NCBI RefSeq assembly: GCF_038049935.1
Contig: NZ_CP145886.1
Coordinates: forward strand, 2,860,501-2,924,500
DNA length: 64,000 bases
Direction: 5' to 3'
Source: Rossellomorea sp. y25
GTDB lineage: Bacteria; Bacillota; Bacilli; Bacillales; Bacillaceae_B
The translations under genes were made by a program, and so were the position numbers. The notes under the pieces were generated by a model. That model ran no database searches and was not told the DNA's origin. It saw only the letters and a program-made list of their open reading frames with translations. Positions 9,029 to 17,382 of this stretch are shown here, in pieces (positions within the stretch are counted from its first letter, which is position 1; every line of letters starts with the position of its first letter).

Positions 9029-9680
9029 ATTTTATTTTCGAAATAACCGCTTCCATTAAATTCGGGGAAAGATAAGCCTCAATACTGGCTGCAATTGTGA
9101 CAATTCCGATTGCTACCACTAAGAAAATCACGTATCTGGATAAAAACGGAATCATTTGAAACTGCATGGATGAAGTCTGCCTCATGAAAATCTTTCGAAT
9201 CAACGTTAGGGAGAAACTTGCGCTGATCGCTCCGATGAAAATAAACGCCGGAATAATGATGATATTTTGCGGTAAGACGCTTACAAAGGATAATAAAAAT
9301 CCGCTCCACCCCATTTGATTCACCAAAAAACCTACCGAAAATCCGACCACTACACCCTTCATAAATAATAGAACGAAGATGAGGGGGAGTCCAATAATAG
9401 AGATTCCCAGTAACCACATCAACCCAAGGTACTTTACATTATGAAGGAAACTCTGACGGAACAGTTCTTCTGCTGACGTCATACTCCCATCTTCCATTTC
9501 ACTAAAGAACTTACTTAAATAGAAATAGAGGTCTTCCTTTTGGGCAAAAGACAATGAATTAACCACGATTGCTCCAAAAATAATCCCCATTAAAAACAAC
9601 GTAATGATAAATAAATAGATTGAGGAATGTGCTTGTACATGTTGGACGAGTGGATTTGAATTTGATATTTTTTTGCGCAT
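9027..9680 (-). CDS. spoIIM: Stage II sporulation protein M
   Basis: SpoIIM, SpoIID and SpoIIP form the DMP complex that degrades septal peptidoglycan and drives engulfment. The 217-residue protein (B. subtilis about 214) has five predicted transmembrane segments, starting IYLFIITLFLMGIIFGAIVV. A GTG one codon upstream is an alternative; AGGAGG fits the ATG at 9680 slightly better. It is mother-cell expressed under sigma-E in B. subtilis. Confidence 0.94.
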   Translation of the reverse strand: MRKKISNSNPLVQHVQAHSSIYLFIITLFLMGIIFGAIVVNSLSFAQKEDLYFYLSKFFSEMEDGSMTSAEELFRQSFLHNVKYLGLMWLLGISIIGLPLIFVLLFMKGVVVGFSVGFLVNQMGWSGFLLSFVSVLPQNIIIIPAFIFIGAISASFSLTLIRKIFMRQTSSMQFQMIPFLSRYVIFLVVAIGIVTIAASIEAYLSPNLMEAVISKIK

Positions 9681-9710
9681 CACAGTGCTCCTCCTAGATA
9701 TCGATTACTA

Positions 9711-9740
9711 ATCTATATGTGGGGAGGGACACGTTTATTC
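9711..9740 (-). promoter_or_regulatory. Weak candidate sigma-E promoter of spoIIM
   Basis: On the minus strand GAATAAA (9734-9740) and CATATAGAT (9711-9719) are 14 bases apart, partly matching the sigma-E pattern (KHATATT, N14, CATACAMT). The match is imperfect in both boxes and rests partly on spoIIM being sigma-E dependent. Confidence 0.35.
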
Positions 9741-9822
9741 TCCTCTCTTCTATTCTATTGAACTTCCATGGAGATAAACGTATAATCATAGAAACCTTAT
9801 TATGGAAGTGGAGGGACATATT

Positions 9823-10398
9823 TTGGACAAAACAAGTTTAATCGAGTTTCCTGATAGGATTGAAACATCCCGCCTCTACATTAGACCATGCATGCCCGGG
9901 GACGGTCCTGACGTCTTTAATGCCATCCAGGAATCCAGAAACGAATTGAAGCAGTGGCTTCCCTTCGCCCGGAAAGCACAAACCCTTGAAGAGGTGGAGG
10001 CCGGGGTCCGGGATTCCTATGCAGAATTCATAAAGAAGACCGACATTCGACTACATATTTATCTCAAAGATACTGATGGATTCATTGGGTCTACAGGGTT
10101 TCACCGCATCGACTGGGACGTGCCAAAAGTGGAGATCGGATATTGGCTTCACACGAAGCACACAAAAAAAGGGTATATCGTTGAAGCGGTAAACGCGTTG
10201 ACACATTTCGCCTTAAACGAACTCTCCTGCAAGCGGGTGGAAATTCGCTGCGATGATAGAAATGCAGGTTCCAAAAGAGTACCTGAAAAACTGGGATTTA
10301 CGCTAGAAGGCATTATTCGTCATGATCATCTTGATGAAAATGGGACAGACGCACGTGATACATGTGTTTATTCTCTGATTCCAGCAGACCTCAATTAA
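9823..10398 (+). CDS. GNAT acetyltransferase, RimJ/RimL type
   Basis: A 191-residue N-acetyltransferase. The N-terminus has the TSRLYIRP strand usual in RimJ/RimL-like enzymes, and EIGYWLHTKHTKKGYIVEAV covers the acetyl-CoA loop, followed by NAGSKRVPEKLGFTLEG. Substrate is unknown; it could acetylate a ribosomal protein or a small amine. GGAGGG sits seven bases before TTG at 9823; an in-frame ATG at 9802 overlaps the ribosome binding site, so TTG is preferred. The A-loop reads HTKKGYI where the family usually has GKGYA/GYM, a slight deviation. Confidence 0.85.
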   Translation: MDKTSLIEFPDRIETSRLYIRPCMPGDGPDVFNAIQESRNELKQWLPFARKAQTLEEVEAGVRDSYAEFIKKTDIRLHIYLKDTDGFIGSTGFHRIDWDVPKVEIGYWLHTKHTKKGYIVEAVNALTHFALNELSCKRVEIRCDDRNAGSKRVPEKLGFTLEGIIRHDHLDENGTDARDTCVYSLIPADLN

Positions 10399-10567
10399 GA
10401 TTTGATATTCTTGGAGATTGATTGGGTTACAAAGCTTATGAATTCATGAACATTCCACTACTGAATAACGAATCGTATGGCAGTTCAGTCATTATTAGTC
10501 CATTTAGAGAGTGAAATATGATCTCAGAACTGGGGATTGGCGCTTCGAAAACTGGAAGTGATGGCCG

Positions 10568-10657
10568 ATTGCGCCAATTTGCTATTTATTGCGTCGAAAT
10601 CCGGGGTAATTGCGTCACAATCAGTCGTAATTGCGTCAATTTTTCATTATATGCGTA
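10568..10657 (+). repeat. Phased ATTGCGTC array 2
   Basis: GCGCC at 10571, GCGTC at 10591, 10612 and 10633, and GCGTA at 10653: spacing 20, 21, 21 and 20 bases. The outer units are degenerate. It lies in the 328-base gap between the convergent GNAT and nudF genes; 10399-10560 holds nothing else I recognise. Confidence 0.8.
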
Positions 10658-10682
10658 TTTTACCAGAATTTATCAAAAAATA

Positions 10683-10722
10683 AGGAAGCTGGCCTCCTTC
10701 TCCTTAGGAGTCCAGCTTCCTT
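10683..10722 (-). terminator. nudF terminator
   Basis: GGAAGCTGG (10684-10692) pairs with CCAGCTTCC (10712-10720), with an inner CTCC/GGAG extension. The U-rich tail is on the minus-strand side. Confidence 0.8.
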
Positions 10723-10726
10723 CACC

Positions 10727-11272
10727 TTAACTCTTATTTTGCAGTTGCAGATATTGAACGGCATAAGCCGTTTTTGCATCGTAAATCCGCTGTTCTTTTA
10801 TAAGCTGCGCCGCTTCCTCGACTGTTACTTCAATCAACTCTACAAATTCATCTTCATCCGTTTCTTTCGATTCCTGAATGGGATAAAGGTCGTGAGCGAT
10901 ATACAAGTGAACCAGCTCATCTGCAAATCCTGGAGACGTGTAAAACGAAATCAAATGCTCCAGGTTCCCACATCCGTAGCCCGTTTCCTCTTCCAATTCA
11001 CGAATGGCTGTTTTACCGGGCTCTTCCCCGGGCTCTAGCTTCCCTGCAGGAATTTCGATGATGGATTTCTCCAACGCTTTGCGATATTGCTCTACCATGA
11101 CAAGCTTCCCCTCTGGTGTTAACGCAATAACAGCAACAGCCCCAGGATGCTTAATCAGTTCTCTCTTGGAAGTCTTTCCATTGGGAAGCTCTACTTCATC
11201 CACCTGAAGATCAATGATTTTCCCTTGATAGATGGTTTCCGTTTTAATCGTCTTTTCTTCAAATTTTTTCAT
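10727..11272 (-). CDS. nudF: ADP-ribose pyrophosphatase
   Basis: NudF hydrolyses ADP-ribose to AMP and ribose 5-phosphate. The 181-residue protein contains the Nudix box G-x5-E-x7-REUxEE-x2-GU, seen from GKLEPGEEPGK to AIRELEEETGYG, and the ADP-ribose subfamily proline after it in YTSPGFADE. The ATG at 11272 (MKKFEEKTI) gives the family length; the open frame upstream overlaps mciZ on the other strand and is not supported. In B. subtilis nudF (yqkG) neighbours yqkF, as here. Confidence 0.93.
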   Translation of the reverse strand: MKKFEEKTIKTETIYQGKIIDLQVDEVELPNGKTSKRELIKHPGAVAVIALTPEGKLVMVEQYRKALEKSIIEIPAGKLEPGEEPGKTAIRELEEETGYGCGNLEHLISFYTSPGFADELVHLYIAHDLYPIQESKETDEDEFVELIEVTVEEAAQLIKEQRIYDAKTAYAVQYLQLQNKS

Positions 11273-11354
11273 CCGCTCAACTCTCCTTGTTCTGTCGTTG
11301 ACCTTGTCCTCATACATTTTACCATATCCCATTCGAGGATCGAGGTGAAACCCC

Positions 11355-11480
11355 TTGAAGGTGATTGCTGAAAAAGACCGGATCATCCTGGTAGGTAAAG
11401 CATGGGAAATCAGGGAGAAGCTGAAGCAATATAATCAAATCTACTCCACGGTGAAGGAATGGATCGAAGCCAATCGTTGA
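11355..11480 (+). CDS. mciZ: MciZ, mother-cell inhibitor of FtsZ
   Basis: A 41-residue protein beginning MKVIAEKDR, with the core LVGKAWEIREKLKQY followed by VKEWIEANR. This matches B. subtilis MciZ (40 residues) in length, start and core; that peptide caps FtsZ filaments and blocks Z-ring assembly in the mother cell during sporulation. TTG at 11355 is preferred: an in-frame TGA sits at 11346 and GAGGTGA lies at suitable distance; GTG at 11361 is the alternative. It lies divergently from nudF, as expected. CATACATT at 11311-11318 resembles a sigma-E -10. Confidence 0.85.
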   Translation: MKVIAEKDRIILVGKAWEIREKLKQYNQIYSTVKEWIEANR

Positions 11481-11559
11481 AACCAGCCGTATCTTTTGTT
11501 TATTCGTCCCCACTTTCGTTAATATAATAGAGAGTGCTAATGTCGAAAGGACGGATACA

Positions 11560-12483
11560 ATGGAAAAAAGACAAATAGGAAACTCCGATTTATTTGTATC
11601 AAAGATGGGACTCGGTTGTATGTCACTTGGAACCGAAGAGACAGCTGCCAAGGAAATTGTACAACACGCTTTAGAGAATGGGATCAATTATCTTGATACC
11701 GCTGATTTATATGACTTTGGTCAAAATGAAGAAATTGTGGGTAAAGCCATCCACGGGGTCCGAGACGACATTATTCTTGCCACAAAGGTAGGAAATCGCT
11801 GGGATGACGTGGAAGATGGCTGGCGCTGGGATCCTTCCAAATCCTATATCAAGTCTGCCGTCAAGGATAGCTTATCCCGCCTGAAAGTGGACTATATCGA
11901 TCTTTATCAGCTTCATGGCGGGACCATTGAAGATCATTTTGATGAAACGATCGAAGCATTTGAAGAATTAAAGAGTGATGGTTTGATCCGCCATTATGGA
12001 ATCTCCTCCATCCGCCCGAATGTCATTAAGCGATTCCTGAAGAGTTCTTCCATAGAGAGCGTGATGATGCAGTACAGCTTACTGGATCGCCGGCCGGAAG
12101 AATGGATGGACCTATTGAATGAGAATAAGGTGAATATCGTGGTTCGGGGGCCTTTGGCAAAAGGACTTCTTTCTGAGAAAATGCTTTCCAAAGCTTCTTC
12201 GAAAATGAAAGAGAGTGGGTATCTGGACTATTCTTATCAAGAGCTTCAAGAAACGATCGAATCCATTCATAGCAAAATGGGAGACCAGCGCAAAATGAAT
12301 GAGCTTGCCCTCCAATATATTCTTTCCCACCAATCGGTTGCAGCCGTGGTTCCGGGAGCCAGTTCTGTTCAGCAGCTTCAGGAGAATATTGATGCTGTCA
12401 ATGCGAGCCCTCTATCTACTGAGGCGCTGGAAATGCTTAAACACTTAACTAAATTATCACGGTATGAGCAACATAGGGATTGA
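11560..12483 (+). CDS. yqkF: Aldo/keto reductase YqkF
   Basis: A 307-residue NADPH-dependent oxidoreductase of the aldo/keto reductase superfamily, (beta/alpha)8 barrel. The catalytic Asp-Tyr lie in NYLDTADLYDFGQNEE, the Lys in ILATKVGNR, and the His in YQLHGG. It aligns with B. subtilis YqkF and sits next to mciZ/nudF as there. Substrate unknown. A convergent terminator shared with the grpB-type gene follows. Confidence 0.9.
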   Translation: MEKRQIGNSDLFVSKMGLGCMSLGTEETAAKEIVQHALENGINYLDTADLYDFGQNEEIVGKAIHGVRDDIILATKVGNRWDDVEDGWRWDPSKSYIKSAVKDSLSRLKVDYIDLYQLHGGTIEDHFDETIEAFEELKSDGLIRHYGISSIRPNVIKRFLKSSSIESVMMQYSLLDRRPEEWMDLLNENKVNIVVRGPLAKGLLSEKMLSKASSKMKESGYLDYSYQELQETIESIHSKMGDQRKMNELALQYILSHQSVAAVVPGASSVQQLQENIDAVNASPLSTEALEMLKHLTKLSRYEQHRD

Positions 12484-12492
12484 GTGAACAAA

Positions 12493-12538
12493 AAAATAAG
12501 CGGGTCAGGGTTCTTAATTCCCTTCCCGCTTATTTTTT
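12493..12538. terminator. Bidirectional terminator between yqkF and grpB-type gene
   Basis: AATAAGCGGG (about 12495-12504) pairs with CCCGCTTATT (12525-12534), with A-run before and T-run after, fitting both directions. It overlaps the 3' end of the minus-strand gene. Confidence 0.8.
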
Positions 12539-13041
12539 TTATACCAATTTACCGCCATTTTTTCCAAGTCCTTCACAAATTGATCTTTCCCTTGAATGTA
12601 GCCTTCCATATCATGTGGGAATTTTTTTGCAAGCCTTGATTTTAGTTCACCATATTGTCGGGCTTCCGTTTCGTGTTCTCTTAAATAATCACGAAACGCT
12701 AAGTGTCTGATCACATGATCGATTCCATAAGGGAAAATATGAAGATGTACGGCTCTCTCATTCCCTTCTCCCTTATAAAAGTAGCGACGGTTCGGGATAC
12801 CATTCTCCCCTTTTCCCACAAAATCCAGTTGGCTGAATTCTTCTTTCCTGTCATTAATGCTCTCAAGGTCAGGGACTTCTATTAGGATATCGATAATCGG
12901 TTTAGCGGCTAAGCCAGGCACCGACGTCGAGCCGATATGATGGATGGTTGAATCCGGGAGAATCTTTTCCAGTGATCGCTTTTCTGTTTCGAATTTTTCT
13001 TTCCAGTCTGATTGATGAGGTACTACTTTTACATCCCTCAT
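12514..13041 (-). CDS. GrpB-family (UPF0157) protein
   Basis: A 175-residue GrpB/UPF0157 protein, a nucleotidyltransferase-like fold of unknown substrate. Features are the N-terminal VVPHQSDW, HHIGSTSVPGLAAKPIIDILIEV with the GST and Asp residues of the fold, and VHLHIFP. The start at 13041 overlaps the yqkE stop codon as TGATG, which implies translational coupling. Some relatives are annotated as dephospho-CoA kinase-associated; no function is claimed here. Confidence 0.85.
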   Translation of the reverse strand: MRDVKVVPHQSDWKEKFETEKRSLEKILPDSTIHHIGSTSVPGLAAKPIIDILIEVPDLESINDRKEEFSQLDFVGKGENGIPNRRYFYKGEGNERAVHLHIFPYGIDHVIRHLAFRDYLREHETEARQYGELKSRLAKKFPHDMEGYIQGKDQFVKDLEKMAVNWYKKNKREGN

Positions 13042-13271
13042 CAATCCTTGTAACTCTTCCAATCCATGCTGCTTTCATTCAGCAGCTCTTCAAAGCTCTT
13101 ATTCTTTTCCCGCTGCTTTTTCTCTTCTATTTTTTTAAGACGCTCTTCTTCCTTTTTCACAGATTCTACTTTTTCAAGCTCTTTCTTCTTCTGCTTTAAT
13201 TGTTCGAATAGATCCTGGTTGATCGAATTCTTTAAGGTCATTTCTGCTTCCTGTTTCTTTTTCTTGGACAT
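13041..13271 (-). CDS. yqkE: YqkE-like small coiled-coil protein (DUF3886)
   Basis: A 76-residue, very Lys/Glu-rich protein, almost wholly a predicted coiled coil (QLKQKKKELEKVESVKKEEE and on), ending SSMDWKSYKD. Composition, length and neighbourhood match B. subtilis YqkE; function unknown. The ATG at 13271 (MSKKKKQ) is preferred over upstream in-frame starts. It is coupled to the grpB-type gene downstream, a pairing I do not recall from B. subtilis. Confidence 0.8.
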   Translation of the reverse strand: MSKKKKQEAEMTLKNSINQDLFEQLKQKKKELEKVESVKKEEERLKKIEEKKQREKNKSFEELLNESSMDWKSYKD

Positions 13272-13341
13272 GTACTGATTCCCCCTATCTGTCATAGTTA
13301 TAAATCTTTTTATGATTTTAGTCAAAAGTCAGGCTCAAAAA

Positions 13342-13380
13342 AAGCCGGTCAAAAGGGGTACTCGCCCCTTCTAACCAGCT
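13342..13380 (-). terminator. scoB terminator
   Basis: AGCCGGTCAAAAGGGG pairs with CCCCTTCTAACCAGCT; read on the minus strand it ends in seven U residues. Confidence 0.8.
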
Positions 13381-13388
13381 CTGTCTAC

Positions 13389-14051
13389 TCAATAGGCTTC
13401 CAATTTCACATCTTCCCCTACGATCAATGTCGCATCTGTTGATGATTGGATATCTTCCACGGAGAAGCCGTTCGCTACTTCACGAAGCAGTAATCCTTCA
13501 TCCGTGACATCCATCACAGCGCGATCCGTGATGATGCGGTGCACGACGCCTTTTCCTGTCAGAGGCAAGGTGCATTCTTTCAGGATTTTGCTCTCTCCTG
13601 CTTTATTGACATGCTCCATGATGACGATGATGCGCTGGGCTCCGTGAACGAGATCCATCGCTCCGCCCATTCCTTTGATCATCTTCCCTGGGATCATCCA
13701 GTTGGCAAGGTCCCCGTTTTCGGCAACTTCCATTCCACCGAGGATGGCGATATTGATATGCCCTCCGCGAATCATTCCGAATGACTCCGAACTATCAAAA
13801 TATGAGGAGCCTGGAATCGCCGTAACGGTCTCTTTTCCTGCATTGATGAGGTCAGCGTCGACTTCATCTTCAACTGGATAAGGTCCGATTCCAAGTAATC
13901 CATTTTCAGATTGAAGAACAACCTGTTTGTTTTCTGTAATGTAGTTGGCTACCAGTGTAGGCATCCCGATTCCTAAGTTGACATAGAAACCATCTTCAAT
14001 TTCCTTTTCCGCTCTTCTTGCTATTCTTTCACGCATTTTGGCACGATCCAT
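13389..14051 (-). CDS. scoB: 3-oxoacid CoA-transferase subunit B
   Basis: ScoB carries the catalytic glutamate of succinyl-CoA:acetoacetate CoA-transferase, which activates acetoacetate. The 220-residue protein shows [14 protein letters not shown] and [12 protein letters not shown] with the catalytic Glu, then [18 protein letters not shown], and aligns throughout with B. subtilis ScoB. It starts 18 bases after scoA and ends at a terminator, so scoA-scoB and probably the thiolase form one operon. Confidence 0.94.
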   Translation of the reverse strand: MDRAKMRERIARRAEKEIEDGFYVNLGIGMPTLVANYITENKQVVLQSENGLLGIGPYPVEDEVDADLINAGKETVTAIPGSSYFDSSESFGMIRGGHINIAILGGMEVAENGDLANWMIPGKMIKGMGGAMDLVHGAQRIIVIMEHVNKAGESKILKECTLPLTGKGVVHRIITDRAVMDVTDEGLLLREVANGFSVEDIQSSTDATLIVGEDVKLEAY

Positions 14052-14069
14052 CCCGTTCCACTCTCCCTT

Positions 14070-14762
14070 CTATGATTGTTTCACTGTTCTTCTTTCAATG
14101 CGTTTTTCCTGCTCTGCTTGAATCAGTCGCTGCACGTATATGCTTGGTGTATGCACTTCATTCGGGTTGATTTCCCCAATTTCAACAAGCTCTTCTACTT
14201 CAGCAATCGTCACTTTCCCAGCAGCCGCAATCATCGGGTTAAAGTTTTGCGCCGTTTTGTTGTAGATCAGATTTCCCATCTTGTCGGCCTTCCACGCACG
14301 AACCAGGGAAAAGTCTGCAGTATAAGCTTCTTCCAGCAAATATTCTTTTCCATTAAACGTGCGTGTTTCTTTCCCTTCGGCTACCGGTGTTCCGACTCCT
14401 GCCGGCGTGTAGAATGCAGGAATTCCTGCTCCCCCGGCACGGATCTTCTCAGCAAGCGTACCTTGAGGAACCAATTCAACCTCCAGCTCACCAGATAGAA
14501 CCTGCCTTTCAAATTCTTTGTTTTCCCCTACATAAGAACCAATCATTTTATCAATCTGCTTATTTTTGAGCAGTAAGCCGAGACCCCAGTCATCTACACC
14601 GCAGTTATTTGAAATGACGGTAAGATTTTTAACACCTTTTTCTACAAGGGCCAGAATGAGTTTTTCAGGGATTCCGCATAAACCGAATCCTCCAACCATT
14701 AAAGTGGCTCCATCATGGATGTCTGCCACCGCTTCGTCATATGAAGTGTATACCTCTTTCAT
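14070..14762 (-). CDS. scoA: 3-oxoacid CoA-transferase subunit A
   Basis: The 230-residue CoA-binding subunit partners Sco[20 protein letters not shown] near the N-terminus is the family glycine-rich CoA site; [13 protein letters not shown] and [27 protein letters not shown] follow. It lies 38 bases downstream of the thiolase. Together the three genes convert acetoacetate to two acetyl-CoA. Confidence 0.94.
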   Translation of the reverse strand: MKEVYTSYDEAVADIHDGATLMVGGFGLCGIPEKLILALVEKGVKNLTVISNNCGVDDWGLGLLLKNKQIDKMIGSYVGENKEFERQVLSGELEVELVPQGTLAEKIRAGGAGIPAFYTPAGVGTPVAEGKETRTFNGKEYLLEEAYTADFSLVRAWKADKMGNLIYNKTAQNFNPMIAAAGKVTIAEVEELVEIGEINPNEVHTPSIYVQRLIQAEQEKRIERRTVKQS

Positions 14763-14800
14763 TGTATTCCCTCCTCGAATCTAGTTTTCGCGGTCTTTAT

Positions 14801-15988
14801 TTATTTGTGGAGCTCAACGACAGTCGCAACGCCCTGTCCACCACCGATGCAAAGTGTAGCCAAACCGTTCTGAACGTCTCTCTTCTTCATCTCATGAATC
14901 AGTGTAACTAGGATACGCGTTCCACTTGCTCCAATCGGGTGACCCAATGCAATGGCTCCCCCATTCACATTCAGGGCATCCTTCTTAAATTGAAGTTCTT
15001 TATCTACTGCTAATGATTGGGCAGCAAATGCTTCATTTGCTTCAATCAAGTCCATATCTTCAATTGTCAGCTTTGTTTTTTCCAACACTTTTTTCACTGC
15101 TGCAACAGGTCCGATTCCCATGACGCTCGGATCTACACCTGCATTGGCATTCCCTTTAATCGTCACTAGAGGGGTAATGCCCATTTCGTCGGCTTTCTTC
15201 TTCGACATGACGACCACTGCAGCGGCTCCATCATTGATACCTGATGCATTACCTGCTGTCACGCTGCCATCTTTTTTGAAGGCTGACCGTAGACCGGATA
15301 ACTTCTCGGCAGTCGACCCTTTACGGGGGAATTCATCCTGTTTGAATACAATAGGGTCTCCTTTTCGCTGCGGGATAGAAACGGGGACGATTTCATCTTC
15401 AAAACGGCCGGATTCAATCGCAGAAGCTGCCTTTTGCTGGCTCCAGGCCGCAAATTCGTCCTGTTCTTCACGTGTAAGGGAGTAGCGGTCACAAAGATTC
15501 TCTGCCGTTACACCCATATGATAATCATTAAAGGCACACCATAAGCCGTCGGAAATCATGCTGTCGACTACTTTCTGGTCTCCCATTTTGTATCCTTCTC
15601 TTGCTCCTTTTAGTAAATATGGAGCTTGACTCATATTTTCCATTCCACCTGCAACAATAATATCCGCATCTCCTGCAAGGATTGCCTGGGTTGCCAGGTG
15701 AACCGTTTTTAATCCTGATCCACACACTTTGTTAATGGTCATAGCAGGTACTTGCTCAGGCAGTCCCGCTTTAATGGATGCTTGGCGAGCCGGATTTTGA
15801 CCTAACCCTGCCTGCAATACATTCCCCATGATCACTTCATCTACATCACTTGCATTCAGTCCAGCCTTCTCTAAGGCATCTTTAATCACAATAGCTCCAA
15901 GTTCCGGAGCTGAAATACCTTTTAAAGATCCGTTAAAGCTTCCGATGGCTGTTCGGACAGCACTCACAATGACGACTTCATTCGACAT
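14801..15988 (-). CDS. Acetyl-CoA acetyltransferase (thiolase)
   Basis: A 395-residue degradative/biosynthetic thiolase acting on acetoacetyl-CoA. The nucleophilic cysteine lies in [13 protein letters not shown] (about residue 88), the active-site histidine in [14 protein letters not shown], and the second cysteine in TLCIGGGQG. Length and sequence place it with acetoacetyl-CoA thiolases (MmgA/YhfS/AtoB-like) rather than long-chain FadA. It heads the minus-strand thiolase-scoA-scoB set, divergent from HMG-CoA lyase, with a cre-like box in the shared upstream region. Confidence 0.93.
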   Translation of the reverse strand: MSNEVVIVSAVRTAIGSFNGSLKGISAPELGAIVIKDALEKAGLNASDVDEVIMGNVLQAGLGQNPARQASIKAGLPEQVPAMTINKVCGSGLKTVHLATQAILAGDADIIVAGGMENMSQAPYLLKGAREGYKMGDQKVVDSMISDGLWCAFNDYHMGVTAENLCDRYSLTREEQDEFAAWSQQKAASAIESGRFEDEIVPVSIPQRKGDPIVFKQDEFPRKGSTAEKLSGLRSAFKKDGSVTAGNASGINDGAAAVVVMSKKKADEMGITPLVTIKGNANAGVDPSVMGIGPVAAVKKVLEKTKLTIEDMDLIEANEAFAAQSLAVDKELQFKKDALNVNGGAIALGHPIGASGTRILVTLIHEMKKRDVQNGLATLCIGGGQGVATVVELHK

Positions 15989-16069
15989 CTTTCTTCCTCC
16001 CTTTCTCTTCTGACTGATTAGTCTGCATGTTACTTACCTTTAAAAACAGTTCCACTTTAACTCATTCTA

Positions 16070-16083
16070 TGTAAGCGGTTAAA
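16070..16083. promoter_or_regulatory. Candidate CcpA cre box
   Basis: TGTAAGCGGTTAAA matches the cre consensus TGWAANCGNTNWCA at every position but one. It lies 82 bases upstream of the thiolase start and 79 bases upstream of the HMG-CoA lyase start, so it could repress both directions. Confidence 0.55.
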
Positions 16084-16161
16084 TCCCTCTAAATTCGTCA
16101 AAAAATTTTTATATTGATTTATCTGTCGAAATTTTCTTAAAATGAAAGAGGGAGGGAAATT

Positions 16162-17064
16162 ATGAATTTACCTAAAAATGCAACGATTATTGAAGTTGGC
16201 CCTAGAGATGGGTTGCAAAATGAGAAGAACTTTGTTCCGACTGATGTAAAGAAGGATTTTATTTTCCGACTGAAGCAATCAGGAATCAAGGAAATGGAGC
16301 TGACTTCGTTCGTTTCTCCAAAATGGGTTCCGCAAATGCAGGATGCCAGTGAAATCGTCGACTCCTGCATGACAATCGATTCCAGGGATTTTGTCCTTGC
16401 TCCTAATCAAAGAGGGATTGAACGAGTCTATGAAACAGGCTGCCGATCCGTGGCAGTATTCGTAGGCGTGAGTAACACCTTTAATCAGAAAAACATTAAC
16501 AAGACAACGAATGAAGCCCTTGTAGGACTGGCTCCTCTTATATCAGAGCTAAAAGAGCGGGGCTACTTCGTAAGAGCCTGTATCTCTACCGCTTTCTACT
16601 GTCCATATGAAGGAAAAATCTTACCGGAGGACACCCTCTCTCTATGTAAGAAATTTGTTTCTTTAGGGGTGGACGAATTAAGCGTCGCTGATACGATTGG
16701 TCGGGCTAACCCTTTAGAAGCCCATGAACTGTTTGCTTTGCTGAAGCAGGAATTGCCTCATACGTTACTTACTGCACATTTTCATGATACACGGAAGATG
16801 GCCCTGGCTAATATCTTTGCCGCATTACAAGCGGGAGTTGACCGCTTTGACACTTCCGCCGGCGGACTTGGGGGCTGTCCTTTTGCTCCTGGTGCAACTG
16901 GGAATGTAGCGACTGAGGATGTTGTGTATATGTTAGAAGAAATGGGAATCTCCACAGGAATTGATTTAGGGAAGCTGGCTCTTGCCATCCAGCTGGTGAA
17001 GCCCCATGTCAGCCGCCCCATTGAAAGCGGTTACTACCGTCTGCATGAATTGAATCAATCATGA
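16162..17064 (+). CDS. Hydroxymethylglutaryl-CoA lyase
   Basis: The enzyme splits HMG-CoA into acetoacetate and acetyl-CoA, the last step specific to leucine degradation (B. subtilis YngG, MvaB family). The 300-residue TIM-barrel protein has EVGPRDGLQNEK at the N-terminus, the metal-binding HFHDTR, and GGLGGCPFAPGATGN with the catalytic cysteine. GGAGGG precedes the ATG. Divergence from thiolase-scoAB makes a complete route from HMG-CoA to acetyl-CoA within 4 kb; the earlier leucine genes are not in the window. Confidence 0.94.
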   Translation: MNLPKNATIIEVGPRDGLQNEKNFVPTDVKKDFIFRLKQSGIKEMELTSFVSPKWVPQMQDASEIVDSCMTIDSRDFVLAPNQRGIERVYETGCRSVAVFVGVSNTFNQKNINKTTNEALVGLAPLISELKERGYFVRACISTAFYCPYEGKILPEDTLSLCKKFVSLGVDELSVADTIGRANPLEAHELFALLKQELPHTLLTAHFHDTRKMALANIFAALQAGVDRFDTSAGGLGGCPFAPGATGNVATEDVVYMLEEMGISTGIDLGKLALAIQLVKPHVSRPIESGYYRLHELNQS

Positions 17065-17092
17065 ATACCACCTTTCTCCTTCGAGCATTCTA
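17063..17092 (+). promoter_or_regulatory. Forespore sigma-G promoter
   Basis: GAATA (17063-17067) and CATTCTA (17086-17092) are separated by exactly 18 bases, matching the sigma-G consensus GHATR-N18-CATNHTA at every defined position. The -35 overlaps the HMG-CoA lyase stop codon, and the -10 is 31 bases before the next start. Confidence 0.7.
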
Positions 17093-17122
17093 AAGTAGAT
17101 AATACTTGAAGGAGATGAGTTC

Positions 17123-17254
17123 ATGAGTCAAAAACGCGATAAAGGCTTCAGCCAAAAGGGCAAACCTAACTCAGATACGGTTTCTAACCCGATGGCTAAG
17201 GAAGAACTTGAAAAAGCCATTCATCCTACTAAAGGTCAAAATGCTAAATCGTAA
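17123..17254 (+). CDS. Small acid-soluble spore protein, SspL-like
   Basis: A 43-residue, hydrophilic, lysine-rich protein: MSQKRDKGFSQKGKPNSD at the N-terminus and MAKEELEKAIHPTKG near the C-terminus. GGAG lies eight bases before the ATG and a rho-independent terminator follows, so it is a self-contained gene. It resembles B. subtilis SspL (42 residues) in the KxDKG start, Asn/Pro-containing middle and ELE(K/E)A segment, but the similarity is short. The sigma-G promoter supports a forespore-specific spore protein. The gene is highly likely real; the family name is tentative. Confidence 0.75.
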   Translation: MSQKRDKGFSQKGKPNSDTVSNPMAKEELEKAIHPTKGQNAKS

Positions 17255-17267
17255 GTAGCCATTCATG

Positions 17268-17297
17268 AAAGTGTCTCTTCTTAAGGGACACTTTTTC
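17268..17297 (+). terminator. Terminator after the SspL-like gene
   Basis: AAAGTGTC (17268-17275) pairs with GACACTTT (17287-17294) followed by T-rich sequence. Confidence 0.75.
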
Positions 17298-17382
17298 TTT
17301 GTATTCCCCTGTTCAAAAATTCCTCTTTTTTCCTCCTTTTGCTACAATATGAGTATGAATGATTTTGCTTGAGGTGATGAAG

